Assembly (NCBI GenBank): GCA_046758065.1
Contig: JBHHZM010000002.1
Span: 1-52,641, forward strand
Length of the DNA: 52,641 bases
Direction: 5' to 3'
DNA from: JBHHZM01 sp046758065
GTDB taxonomy: Bacteria; Pseudomonadota; Alphaproteobacteria; JAAXGF01
Shown: piece after piece, positions 34,474 through 42,297 of the stretch
How positions within the stretch are numbered: the first letter of the stretch is position 1
How the letters are laid out: each line of letters opens with the position of its first letter
Program-made: the position numbers and the translations under genes
The notes under the pieces: model-generated
Seen by the model: the letters and a program-made list of their open reading frames with translations, nothing else
What the model was told of the DNA's origin: nothing
Database searches by the model: none

Positions 34474-35688
34474 ATGAGCGACGAGACCGGCGAGGCGGGT
34501 GCGGGCGGCGATCTGATCGGCGCCGTCGCCGACTGGCTGATGGCGCAGGCGCTGGGCCGGACCGACCTCGAGAACCTGTTCGACGGCTGTTGCCGTCGGC
34601 TGCGGGCGGCGGGCGTACCGCTGACGCGCGCCTACGTGTCGTACCGCACGCTGCATCCGCTGTTACACGCGCAGGGGATTACATGGCGGCCCGACGCCGG
34701 CACCGAATGCGAAGGCTTCAGCCACGGCATCAGCGAAGACCCGTCGTGGCTGCGTAGTCCTTTCTTCCACATGATCGAGAACGGCATTCCGTTCCTGCGC
34801 CGGCGTCTCGCCGGCGACGAGGCGCTGATCGACTTTCCCATTCTCGCCGAGTTTCGCGACGCCGGCGCCACCGACTATCTCGCCTATCTCGTTCCCTTCG
34901 GCGACGAGGACGATGCCGGTATCGCGGGGTCGTGGATGACCGACCGCCCCTCGGGGTTCGGCGACCAGGACATCCGCGCCCTCGGGCGCATCCAGCATCG
35001 GCTGGCGGTCGCCTGCAAGGTCCGGATCAAGGAGCAGATCACCCGCAACATCGTCACCGCCTACCTCGGCCCCAAGGCGGGGCTGCGGGTGCTCGAGGGC
35101 CAGATCAAGCGCGGCGACGGCGAATCGGTCCACGCCGTCATCTGGTACAGCGACCTCCGCGATTCGACGCGTTTCGCCGAGAGCCTGCCGGCGCGGGACT
35201 ATCTCGATCTGCTCAACGCCTATTTCGAATGCACGGCCGGCGCGGTGATCGCCAACGGCGGCGAGGTGCTGCTGCTGATCGGCGACGCGGTGCTCGCCAT
35301 CTTCCCTTGCGGGACGGGGAACGAAAGCCAGTGCGCCGCCTGTGGGCACGTGCTCGACGCCTTGCACGAGGCGGAGAAGCGCCTCGCCGGGCTCAACGCC
35401 GCCCGCGCCGCGGTCGGTCGGGAAGCGATCGATTTCGGGCTTGGCCTGCACGTCGGCGATCTCATGTTCGGCAACATCGGCGTGCCCGAACGGCTCCAGT
35501 TCACCGTCGTCGGCCCCGCCGCCAACGAGGTCGCTCGGCTGGAAGCGCTGGCGCGCGAGGCCGGGCGGCGCGTGGTCGCGAGCGCGGCCTTCATGAACAA
35601 TGTCGCGCTCGACTGGGAGTCTCTCGGACCCCATAGCCTGCGCGGCGTCGGCCAGCCGATCGAGGTCTTTGCTCCGCCTGTCGTCTGA
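34474..35688 (+). CDS. Class III adenylate/guanylate cyclase-like protein lacking the base-binding lysine
   Basis: A 404-residue protein with an N-terminal regulatory region of about 190 residues (GAF-like at best) and a C-terminal class III cyclase catalytic domain (about 215-400). Metal-binding aspartates D227 (YSDLRDST) and D271 (IGDAVLAIF) are present, as is the Asn/Arg block VVGPAANEVARLE. The lysine that normally contacts the purine base, in the position -3 from IGD's glycine, is leucine (L267, in GEVLLLIGD). It may use another nucleotide, be weakly active or act as a sensor. GGGAGG precedes the ATG. No membrane span is seen. Confidence 0.85.
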   Translation: MSDETGEAGAGGDLIGAVADWLMAQALGRTDLENLFDGCCRRLRAAGVPLTRAYVSYRTLHPLLHAQGITWRPDAGTECEGFSHGISEDPSWLRSPFFHMIENGIPFLRRRLAGDEALIDFPILAEFRDAGATDYLAYLVPFGDEDDAGIAGSWMTDRPSGFGDQDIRALGRIQHRLAVACKVRIKEQITRNIVTAYLGPKAGLRVLEGQIKRGDGESVHAVIWYSDLRDSTRFAESLPARDYLDLLNAYFECTAGAVIANGGEVLLLIGDAVLAIFPCGTGNESQCAACGHVLDALHEAEKRLAGLNAARAAVGREAIDFGLGLHVGDLMFGNIGVPERLQFTVVGPAANEVARLEALAREAGRRVVASAAFMNNVALDWESLGPHSLRGVGQPIEVFAPPVV

Positions 35689-35700
35689 CGGGGCGCGCGA

Positions 35701-35722
35701 CCCCTATCGCAGCCGATAGGGG
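35701..35722 (+). terminator. Hairpin downstream of the cyclase gene
   Basis: CCCCTATCG (35701-35709) pairs perfectly with CGATAGGGG (35714-35722) around a CAGC loop, 12 bp after the cyclase stop. No T-run follows, but the position suits transcript termination. Confidence 0.5.
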
Positions 35723-35724
35723 GA

Positions 35725-35753
35725 TTGAAACGCCGACGTTTCATTCATATATA
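35725..35753 (+). promoter_or_regulatory. Strong sigma-70-type promoter of the BON-domain gene
   Basis: TTGAAA (35725-35730) and TATATA (35748-35753) stand 17 bp apart, the best match to a housekeeping promoter in the window. Transcription from about 35760 would give a leader of some 130 nt before the BON gene. Confidence 0.65.
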
Positions 35754-35779
35754 AGAACACAGGTCGTTGCCTGCATGGT

Positions 35780-35868
35780 GCGTGGCGAAACCACGCGTAA
35801 CCCGGGCGACCCACCCGCATAGCGGGTGAAAAACATCTGTCCGGCCAGCACTGCGAATCGCCGGACAG
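35780..35868 (+). ncRNA. Structured 5' leader with three consecutive hairpins
   Basis: Three perfect stems follow the promoter: GCGTGG/CCACGC with a CGAAA loop (35780-35796), CACCCGC/GCGGGTG with an ATA loop (35812-35828) and CTGTCCGGC/GCCGGACAG with a 14-nt loop (35837-35868). It does not match a riboswitch class I know. It may be a cis-regulatory leader or a short independent RNA. Confidence 0.4.
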
Positions 35869-35892
35869 TGATATCCAGAGAGGGGGACAGCG

Positions 35893-36243
35893 TTGTCCAC
35901 GAGACGAGACGCGCCCCGGGTGGCCGAGGCGATGTCCCGGAAGGCGTCCGCTGCGCCCGCGCCGCGGGACGTCTCCCGCCTCGCCGAGCTTATGCAACCG
36001 AGCGACGGCGATATCGCTCGCGCCGCCCGCGCCGCGCTTGACGAGCGCCTCGGTTCCGTTGCCCGTACCATCGAGGTGCGGGTGGGCAACGGCGTCGTCG
36101 AACTCGGCGGCGGGCTCGAGAGCGGCAATCAGAAGGAAATCGCCGAAGTCACGGTCGGCGCGCTCGAAGGCGTAAGATCGGTGGTCAACCAGCTCCGCAT
36201 CTCGCCGCCGAGCAAGCTGACCATGCGCACGCTGTATCGTTAG
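35893..36243 (+). CDS. BON-domain protein
   Basis: A 116-residue protein whose C-terminal two thirds (about residues 38-105) is a BON domain: IARAARAALDERLGS, IEVRVGNGVVELGGGLES and VGALEGVRSVVNQLRI. BON domains bind phospholipids and often occur in envelope-stress proteins such as OsmY. No signal peptide or membrane span is visible, so a cytoplasmic or membrane-associated location is more likely than a periplasmic one. The start is a TTG preceded by AGAGGGGG at about 35879-35885. The strong promoter and structured leader suggest high or regulated expression. Confidence 0.75.
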   Translation: MSTRRDAPRVAEAMSRKASAAPAPRDVSRLAELMQPSDGDIARAARAALDERLGSVARTIEVRVGNGVVELGGGLESGNQKEIAEVTVGALEGVRSVVNQLRISPPSKLTMRTLYR

Positions 36244-36245
36244 CC

Positions 36246-36265
36246 GACGCAATCCCGGTTGCGTC
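36246..36265 (+). terminator. Hairpin downstream of the BON-domain gene
   Basis: GACGCAA (36246-36252) pairs with TTGCGTC (36259-36265) around a TCCCGG loop, directly after the stop codon. There is no T-run. Confidence 0.4.
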
Positions 36266-36382
36266 ACGATCCTTGACGACCACCCGGCGCTGACCGCAAG
36301 GTGAGCCGGGGTTTCGCCAGCGGAACCCCGCAACGAGGCGGCCGAGGGAAGGGCCGCCCGCGGACGCAGGGAAGGGCCGGGC

Positions 36383-37351
36383 TTGGCACAACGGCTGTTC
36401 TGTCTCATCGTGGTCGCGTTCGTCGCGCTCACCGCCGGAGAAGCGCGCGCGGCGCCGCTCAGACTCGGCCTGCTCAAGTTCGGCACGGTGAGCTGGGAGG
36501 TCGACGTCGTCCGCCACCACGGTCTCGCCCGCGCCGAAGGCGTCGAGATCGAGATCGTCGAGCTGGCCAGCACGCAGGCGACCAAGGTGGCGTTGCAGGG
36601 CGGCGCGGTCGATGTGATCGTCAGCGACTGGCTGTGGGTCTCGCGTCAGCGCGCGCGGGGCGCCGATTACAGCTTCGTGCCGTACTCGACGGCGCTCGGG
36701 GCGCTGGTGACGCCTTCCGCATCGCCGCTGCGCGGTCTCGCCGATCTCGCGGGCCGCCGCCTCGGAGTCGCCGGCGGACCGCTCGACAAGAGCTGGCTGA
36801 TCCTGCGTGCGCTCGCCCGCAAGCGCACCGGGCGCGATCTCGATACCGAGCCCGTGTTCGGCGCGCCGCCGCTGCTCAACGAACAACTCAAGGCCGGGCG
36901 CATCGACGCGGTACTCACCTTCTGGCCCTACGCCGCGCGCCTCGAGGCCGCGGGCATGCGGCGGCTGATCGCCGTCGCCGACGCGGTACGGGCGCTCGGC
37001 ATCGGGGCGGCGGTGCCGCTCGTCGGCTACGTCTTCAGCGAGGCGCTCGCTGCGACACGCGGCGACGAGCTCGCGGGATTCCTGCGCGCGGCGCGCAAGG
37101 CGCGGGCGCTGCTCGCGAACTCGGACGCCGAGTGGGACCGCCTCGCCCCGCTGATGCGCGCGCCCGATGCGGCGACGCGGCGCGCGCTGCGCGACGGCTT
37201 CCGCGCCGGCATTCCCCGGCGCTGGGGAGCGGACGAACGCGCTGCCGCCCGCCGCCTCTACGCCATCCTCGCCGGAATCGGCGGCGCTCGACTGGTCGGC
37301 GAGGCGCGCGAACTGTCGCCCGGCACCTTCTGGCCCGGCGCGGTCTACTGA
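36383..37351 (+). CDS. ABC transporter substrate-binding protein, nitrate/sulfonate/taurine type
   Basis: A 322-residue periplasmic binding protein of the NMT1/TauA (SsuA-like) class. It has a signal peptide (cleavage near ARA-A), then LRLGLLKFGTVSWEVDVVRHHGLARAEGVEIEIV and KVALQGGAVDVIVSDWLWV, the usual first-lobe blocks. The start is a TTG behind AGGGAAG. It is the first gene of a three-gene importer with permease and ATPase. The ligand is not clear; nitrate, sulfonates and thiamine precursors are all carried by relatives. Confidence 0.85.
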   Translation: MAQRLFCLIVVAFVALTAGEARAAPLRLGLLKFGTVSWEVDVVRHHGLARAEGVEIEIVELASTQATKVALQGGAVDVIVSDWLWVSRQRARGADYSFVPYSTALGALVTPSASPLRGLADLAGRRLGVAGGPLDKSWLILRALARKRTGRDLDTEPVFGAPPLLNEQLKAGRIDAVLTFWPYAARLEAAGMRRLIAVADAVRALGIGAAVPLVGYVFSEALAATRGDELAGFLRAARKARALLANSDAEWDRLAPLMRAPDAATRRALRDGFRAGIPRRWGADERAAARRLYAILAGIGGARLVGEARELSPGTFWPGAVY

Positions 37352-37365
37352 GCCCCGGCGTCGCG

Positions 37366-38106
37366 GTGCGCGCTTCCTGGACAACGCTCGTCTCGTTCGC
37401 GCTGCTGCTTGCCGTCTGGCAGGCGGCGGCCGAGATCGCCGCGAGCCGCATGATGCCGGGGCCGGCCGAGGTCGTCGTCGTGCTGGGACGCGAGATCGCC
37501 GACGGCTCGCTTCCCTACCACCTCGGGGTGACGCTGGTCCGCGTCGCCGCCGCCTTCGCGCTCGCCATGCTGGCCGGTACGGCGCTCGGCATCGTCATGG
37601 GCCGTTCGCGCCTCGTCGACCGCCTGCTCGACGGCTGGCTCGTGGTCTTTCTCAACCTGCCGGCCCTGGTCACCATCGTACTGGCCTACATCTGGTTCGG
37701 CCTGATCGAGACGGCGGCGATCCTCGCGGTGGCGGTCAACAAGATCCCCAACACGGTCGTGACGGTGCGCGAGGGCGCGCGGGCGCTCGACCGCGATCTG
37801 CTCGAAATGGCCGACAGCTTCCGCATGACGCGGCTCGCCACCCTGCGCCACGTGGTGCTGCCCCAGCTCTGGCCCTACCTGATGGCGGCGGCGCGCTCGG
37901 GTCTCGCGTTGATCTGGAAGATCGTCCTCGTCGTCGAACTGCTCGGTCGCTCGAACGGCGTCGGTTTTCAGATCCAGCTCTTTTTCCAGCTCTTCGACGT
38001 GACCGCCATTCTCGCCTATACCGTCGCCTTCGTTGCCGTTATCCAGGGAATCGAGCTCGCCGTCCTGCAGCCGCTCGAACGCCGCGTCAACCGGTGGCGG
38101 CGATGA
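37366..38106 (+). CDS. ABC transporter permease (SsuC/TauC type)
   Basis: A 246-residue inner-membrane permease with about six spans and the EAA loop EMADSFRMTRLATLRHVVLPQLWPYLMAA. The first in-frame start after the binding-protein gene is the GTG at 37366; a CTG overlapping the previous stop is a less likely alternative, and the much longer open frame upstream is antisense-like Arg-rich sequence. Its last codons overlap the ATPase start (ATGA). Confidence 0.88.
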   Translation: MRASWTTLVSFALLLAVWQAAAEIAASRMMPGPAEVVVVLGREIADGSLPYHLGVTLVRVAAAFALAMLAGTALGIVMGRSRLVDRLLDGWLVVFLNLPALVTIVLAYIWFGLIETAAILAVAVNKIPNTVVTVREGARALDRDLLEMADSFRMTRLATLRHVVLPQLWPYLMAAARSGLALIWKIVLVVELLGRSNGVGFQIQLFFQLFDVTAILAYTVAFVAVIQGIELAVLQPLERRVNRWRR

Positions 38107-38843
38107 GCGCGCTCGCCGTCGTCGTGCGCGAGAAGCGGTACCCGGCGCGCCCGCCACAGCCCGCGCTGACGGCGCTTGCGGGGCTCTCGCTCGGCCTCGA
38201 CGAAGGCGAGTTCGTTTGCGTTTTCGGACCATCGGGCTGCGGCAAGACGACGCTGCTGCACATCGTCGCCGGGCTCGACGCCGAGTTCGACGGCACTGTC
38301 GCGTTCGCCGACGGCCGGCGCCCGACGCTGGGCTACGTTTTCCAGACGCCCCGGCTGCTCCCCTGGCGCTCGGTGCGCGAGAATATCGCGCTGGTCCTGC
38401 CGCCCGGCGCGGATGCCGAGGCCGACGCGCTGATCGAGGCGGTCGAACTCGCCGGCTTCGGCGACGCCTATCCCGGACGCCTGTCGCTCGGCATGCAGCG
38501 GCGCGCCGCGCTCGCCCGCGCTTTCGCCGTCCATCCCGGGCTGCTGCTCATGGACGAGCCCTTCGTCTCGCTCGACGAGCCGACGGCGCGGCGGCTCCGC
38601 CTCCTGCTGCACGACATCTGGCGGTCGCGTCCGGCGACGGTGCTGTTCGTCACCCATAATCTGCGCGAGGCAATCGAGCTCGCCGACCGCATCGTCTTCC
38701 TCTCGTCCCGACCCGGCAAGGTGGTCGCCGAAACCCCGGTCGGGCTCTCGCGCGCGGCGCGCGCCGATGAGGCGGCGGTCGAAGCCTTCCGCGCCGAGCT
38801 CATGGCACGCGAGGTCGCGGTGTTCAACGACGCCGCCCCTTGA
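38103..38843 (+). CDS. ABC transporter ATP-binding protein (SsuB/TauB type)
   Basis: A 246-residue importer ATPase. Walker A FGPSGCGKTT, Q-loop VFQTPRLLPWRSV, a signature RLSLGMQRRAALARA in which the usual second Gly is Met (LSLGMQ), Walker B LLLMDEPF and the switch His in FVTHNLREA. The start overlaps the permease stop. With its two upstream neighbours it forms a complete ABC importer. Confidence 0.9.
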   Translation: MSALAVVVREKRYPARPPQPALTALAGLSLGLDEGEFVCVFGPSGCGKTTLLHIVAGLDAEFDGTVAFADGRRPTLGYVFQTPRLLPWRSVRENIALVLPPGADAEADALIEAVELAGFGDAYPGRLSLGMQRRAALARAFAVHPGLLLMDEPFVSLDEPTARRLRLLLHDIWRSRPATVLFVTHNLREAIELADRIVFLSSRPGKVVAETPVGLSRAARADEAAVEAFRAELMAREVAVFNDAAP

Positions 38844-38906
38844 TGATGGCGGCGCGGGCAGTATATCGATTCATGAACCCGAGTGAGAGACGGGAGGCGT
38901 CTGCTG

Positions 38907-39428
38907 ATGCAGTCTGAGCGCAAACGGCGCGCGGCGCGCGTGCTCCCCGTCCTGGCCGCGCTGGGACTCGCGCTCGCGGCCTGCGCCTACCCGGTCGACA
39001 ATGGGGTCGGGCGACCGGCGACCGTCGCGGTCATCGACGCGCTCGACGACGCGGACTGGACGGCCCAGGCCCAGGCGTTTCAGAACGCGCTCGAGACCAA
39101 CAAGGTCGGCGAGAGCGCCAACTGGTCGAATCCGGCGAGCGGCCATCTCGGCACGGTGACGCCGACGCGCACCTACACGGCGAAATCGGGCGCGCCGTGT
39201 CGCGAATATCAGCAGACGGTGACGGTCTCGGGCGAGACCGCGATCACCCAGGGTACCGCCTGTCGCCAGGAGGACGGCACCTGGGAGACCGTCGCCGCGA
39301 CCGACGCGGCGCGCGGCTACCGGTATCGGCGCTACGCCTACGGCTATCCGTATTGCGGGTATTACCCCGGGTATTACGGCTACGGGTACGGCCACTACGG
39401 CTACGGCCATTACGGCTATTACTACTGA
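38907..39428 (+). CDS. Surface-antigen-like lipoprotein with Gly/Tyr-rich tail
   Basis: A 173-residue predicted lipoprotein: basic N-terminus, hydrophobic stretch and lipobox L23-A-A-C26. The middle (NWSNPASGHLGTVTPTRTY, PCREYQQTVTVSGE, GTACRQEDGTWE) matches the RT0821/Lpp0805 or 17-kDa surface-antigen domain. The last 35 residues are a low-complexity Gly/Tyr run with repeated GYG and GHY units. The ATG at 38907 has GGGAGG at the right distance; a GTG at 38883 would add eight residues. It stands alone, convergent with the ABC-2 permease gene. Confidence 0.82.
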   Translation: MQSERKRRAARVLPVLAALGLALAACAYPVDNGVGRPATVAVIDALDDADWTAQAQAFQNALETNKVGESANWSNPASGHLGTVTPTRTYTAKSGAPCREYQQTVTVSGETAITQGTACRQEDGTWETVAATDAARGYRYRRYAYGYPYCGYYPGYYGYGYGHYGYGHYGYYY

Positions 39429-39440
39429 GACCCGCGGCCG

Positions 39441-40247
39441 TTATCCGCCGACGCCTTTCCGCGGCATCATGCCGCGCGCCGGATTATAGCCGTAGATCGC
39501 GAGACCGAGGAACACCGCGAGCGCCAGCACGGTCCAGCCGAGCGCCGGGGCGTTGAGCTGACCGTAGAGCGCGTAACGGATGAGCTCGACCGCGTGGGTG
39601 AAGGGATTGACGGCGCAGAGCCGGTAGAGCAGCAGGCTCGATTCCTTCATCTTCCACAGCGGGTAGAGCGCCGAGGACATGAAGAACATCGGGAAGATGA
39701 CGAAGTTCATCACGCCGGCGAAGTTCTCGAGCTGGCGGATCGCCGTCGACAGCAGCATCCCCAGCGCGCCGAGCATCAATCCGCTGACGATCAGCGCCGG
39801 CAGCAGCGTGAGATAGCCCCAGGGCGGCGGCTCGACGCCGAAGGCCCAGGCGATGGCGAGGAAGGCGTAGACCTGGAGGATCGAGACGGCGACGCCGGCG
39901 AGCAGCTTGCAGGTGAGCAGGTACCAGCGCGGCAGCGGACTGACCAGCAGGGTGCGCATCGAGCCCATCTCGCGGTCGTAGACCATCGAGAGCGAGCTCT
40001 GCATGCCGTTGAAAAGCTGGATCATGCCGACGAGACCGGGCGCGATGTAGACCTCGTAGGTGATGTAGGTCTCGTACGGCGGGATAATCGAGATGCCGAG
40101 CGCGGCGCGGAAACCCGCGGCGAAGATGAAGAGCCAGACCAGCGGGCGCACCAGCGCGGCGAAGAAGCGGCCGCGCTGGCGGAAGAACCGCAGGCCTTCG
40201 CGTCCGACGATCCCGGCGAAGCAGCGCCAATAGTGGACGGGGTACAT
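39441..40247 (-). CDS. ABC-2 type permease of the PQQ alcohol dehydrogenase cluster
   Basis: A 268-residue membrane protein with six spans of the ABC-2 class, which is usually associated with export or with unusual uptake systems. Family blocks: GREGLRFFRQRGRFFAALVRPLVWLFIFA, DREMGSMRTLLVSPLPRWYLL and VNPFTHAVELIRYALYG. Permeases of this kind, paired with an ATPase like the one upstream, are found in lanthanide and PQQ alcohol dehydrogenase systems (the Ped and Lut clusters, from general knowledge). It is the last gene of the minus-strand unit starting at pqqA. What it moves is not known. Confidence 0.85.
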   Translation of the reverse strand: MYPVHYWRCFAGIVGREGLRFFRQRGRFFAALVRPLVWLFIFAAGFRAALGISIIPPYETYITYEVYIAPGLVGMIQLFNGMQSSLSMVYDREMGSMRTLLVSPLPRWYLLTCKLLAGVAVSILQVYAFLAIAWAFGVEPPPWGYLTLLPALIVSGLMLGALGMLLSTAIRQLENFAGVMNFVIFPMFFMSSALYPLWKMKESSLLLYRLCAVNPFTHAVELIRYALYGQLNAPALGWTVLALAVFLGLAIYGYNPARGMMPRKGVGG

Positions 40248-40257
40248 TTACAGGCTC

Positions 40258-41013
40258 TCAGCCCCGCGTCAGGGCGTCGAACGCCTCGGCGATCGTCGCC
40301 GCGCCGGCTGCGGCGTTGACCGCATCGAGCGCGCCCTGGGCCTGCACCCGGCCGCGGTGCAGCACGATGACGTGATCGCCCGGACGGACCTCGTCGATCA
40401 GGTGCGTCGCCCACAGGACGGCGATCGCGCCCGAGGCGCAGAGCGCGTGCACATGGTCGACGATCGCCTGGCGGGTGGGCACGTCGAGGCCGACGGTCGG
40501 CTCGTCGAGCAGCAGCAGCCCGGGCCGGTGGAGCAGCGCGCGGGCGATCTCGACGCGCCGCCGGTGGCCGCCGTTGAGCTGGCGTACGCGCTCGCCGGCG
40601 CGCTCGGCCATGTCGAGACGCTCGAGCTCGACGGCGATGCGCGTTTCGGTCTCGGCGCGGGCGAGTCCGTGCAGCGCGGCGTGATAGCGCAGGTTCTGGC
40701 GCACCGTGAGGTCGAGGTCGAGGGTCGGTTGCTGGAAGACGACGCCGATGTGGCAGAGCGCCCGCGTCGAGGCGCGCCTGAGGTCGTGGCCGGCGATGCG
40801 GACCCGGCCCGTGCGGGCGTCGTAGAGCCGGGTAATCAGCGAAAACAGCGTCGTCTTGCCGGCGCCGTTGGGCCCGAGCAGCACCTTGAACTCGCCGGCG
40901 CGGATGGCGAACGAGACGTCATCGAGCGCGAAGCTTTTGCCGAAGCTGTAACCGAGTCTCTCGACCGCGAGTGCGGGGGCGTCCTCCGGGGCTGTCCGGG
41001 CGGCGGCGGTCAC
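40258..41013 (-). CDS. ABC transporter ATP-binding protein of the PQQ alcohol dehydrogenase cluster
   Basis: A 251-residue ATPase with Walker A LGPNGAGKTT, Q-loop FQQPTLDLDLTV, a degenerate signature QLNGGHRRRVEIARAL (Asn for Ser, His for Gln) typical of this subfamily, Walker B LLLLDEPT and switch His in ATHLIDEV. The GTG at 41013 overlaps the upstream gene's stop as GTGA. It partners the ABC-2 permease 10 bp downstream. The unusual signature matches the ATPases tied to PQQ alcohol dehydrogenase systems. Confidence 0.88.
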   Translation of the reverse strand: MTAAARTAPEDAPALAVERLGYSFGKSFALDDVSFAIRAGEFKVLLGPNGAGKTTLFSLITRLYDARTGRVRIAGHDLRRASTRALCHIGVVFQQPTLDLDLTVRQNLRYHAALHGLARAETETRIAVELERLDMAERAGERVRQLNGGHRRRVEIARALLHRPGLLLLDEPTVGLDVPTRQAIVDHVHALCASGAIAVLWATHLIDEVRPGDHVIVLHRGRVQAQGALDAVNAAAGAATIAEAFDALTRG

Positions 41014-41651
41014 GGTGCGCGGACCTCGTCGACGATGGTGCGGATCGAGACCAGCAGCGGCTCGTCCTGACGGTCGGTGATGAAGTAATAGTCCGACAAC
41101 CGCGCGAACAACAGCGAGGGCGCGAGTGCCAGCCAGGGACGCACGCGGCGCCGCGCCCCGGCGAACGCGGCGTCGAGCGCGGCGGCGTCGGCCGCGCCGT
41201 CGAGCCCGCGCCACAACGCCCGCGCATAGCTCCCGCCGTGGAAGCCGGACAGCAGCGCGAAGCGCCGCGACGGGTCGAGCCCGAGCCAGTCGTCGCCCGA
41301 CGGCGCGGGCGGCGGCAGTCGCCCGGCGGCGGCCGCGCGCAGGAGCAGCACCGCCAGCCGCGGGTTCGCCGCGTCCGCCAGTCCCGCGCGCCGATCGAGC
41401 GCGGCGATGACCGGCGCCTGGGCGGCGAGCGTCTCGGCGAGCGCGAGCGGCGGCGTCGCGGGCGCCTCGCCGTGCCAGCCGAGCGCGAAACCGGCGACGA
41501 ACCACGGCCGGTCGCCCGGCGCCACACGCAGCCAGTCGGCGAGCCTGAGCTCGGTCGAACGCACGTCGTCGAGCTCGCTCGCCGGGGCCGGCGCGACGAG
41601 GCCGAGAACCAACGCCGCCGCCAGTCCCCGGCAAAACACGACAACCAGCAT
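41010..41651 (-). CDS. Secreted protein of unknown function in the PQQ cluster (a)
   Basis: A protein of 213 residues from the ATG at 41651, with a clear signal peptide (LVVVFCRGLAAALVLGLVAP, cleavage near APAPAS-E). An ATG at 41720, only 10 bp after the upstream stop, would add 23 residues ahead of the signal peptide and is the alternative start. I do not recognise a domain. The mature protein is Ala/Arg/Leu-rich, mostly helical, with RFALLSGFHGGSYARALWRG and SDYYFITDRQDEPLLVSIR as the least repetitive parts. It overlaps the ATPase gene and is likely made together with it, so a periplasmic accessory of the transporter or dehydrogenase is plausible. Confidence 0.7.
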   Translation of the reverse strand: MLVVVFCRGLAAALVLGLVAPAPASELDDVRSTELRLADWLRVAPGDRPWFVAGFALGWHGEAPATPPLALAETLAAQAPVIAALDRRAGLADAANPRLAVLLLRAAAAGRLPPPAPSGDDWLGLDPSRRFALLSGFHGGSYARALWRGLDGAADAAALDAAFAGARRRVRPWLALAPSLLFARLSDYYFITDRQDEPLLVSIRTIVDEVRAP

Positions 41652-41730
41652 CGAAACGGCGCCGTCGCGGTGTTTTTCATCCGCGGGGCCTGTGAAACGA
41701 TGATGCGCCGGGCCGGACATCGCCTGCGCC

Positions 41731-42297
41731 TTACTCGCCACCGAGACCCAGCACCGCGACAAGCGCCGCCTCCTTCTCGGTGATGCGCCGGCGCGCACGC
41801 AGCGCCTGGGCCAGACTGCGCCGCGCCTTGGCCTCGGACTGTGTGTAGTAGGCGCGGTTGGAGTCGCCGGATGCGGCGCCGGCGCGCAGATCGGTGAAGA
41901 CCGCGACGTGATGGTACCAGGCATCGACCGCCTCGCAGTTGAGGTCGCGGTAGAACGCCATGTCCTTGAGCGCGTAATAGGCGATCGCGGCGCGCAGCGC
42001 CGGGTCGCCGCCGCGCTCGGCGAGCAGGCGGGCGATTGCGGCCGCCGCGCGCCGGGGGTTCTCGCTCGGCTGGATGCGCGTACTCACCTCGAGGCCGAGG
42101 GTGGCGTCGAGTTCGCTGGGCGCGCGGGCGATGCCGTAAGTCTCGAGACGCGCCGCGAGGTCGGCCTCCATCGGCGTTTCGCGGCAGGCGAGGATGATCC
42201 GCTCGACGGCGTCGGCGTCGATTTCGGGCGTCGATTGCGCCTGCGCCGCGCCGGCGAGTGCGACAACGACGACGACTATCGACCACCCCCGGGTCAC
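41731..42297 (-). CDS. Secreted protein of unknown function in the PQQ cluster (b)
   Basis: A 188-residue protein with a signal peptide (WSIVVVVVALAGAAQA-Q). The mature part is helical and has two cysteines (LACRETPME and LNCEAVDAWYHH). I recognise no family. The start is a GTG overlapping the copper-protein stop as GTGA. Being translationally coupled to the cupredoxin suggests a periplasmic role in the same system, for example in maturation of the copper protein or dehydrogenase. Confidence 0.7.
   Translation of the reverse strand: MTRGWSIVVVVVALAGAAQAQSTPEIDADAVERIILACRETPMEADLAARLETYGIARAPSELDATLGLEVSTRIQPSENPRRAAAAIARLLAERGGDPALRAAIAYYALKDMAFYRDLNCEAVDAWYHHVAVFTDLRAGAASGDSNRAYYTQSEAKARRSLAQALRARRRITEKEAALVAVLGLGGE

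Noticed and set aside
36301..36382. Possible riboswitch ahead of the nitrate/sulfonate-type ABC genes
   Set aside because: A CGGGGTTTCG/CGGAACCCCG stem is visible near 36307-36330, but the conserved cores of the TPP, guanidine and molybdenum cofactor classes could not be found.
35704..36585. Minus-strand open frame over the BON gene and its leader
   Set aside because: It is antisense to the promoter, hairpins and the BON-domain frame and has no domain features.
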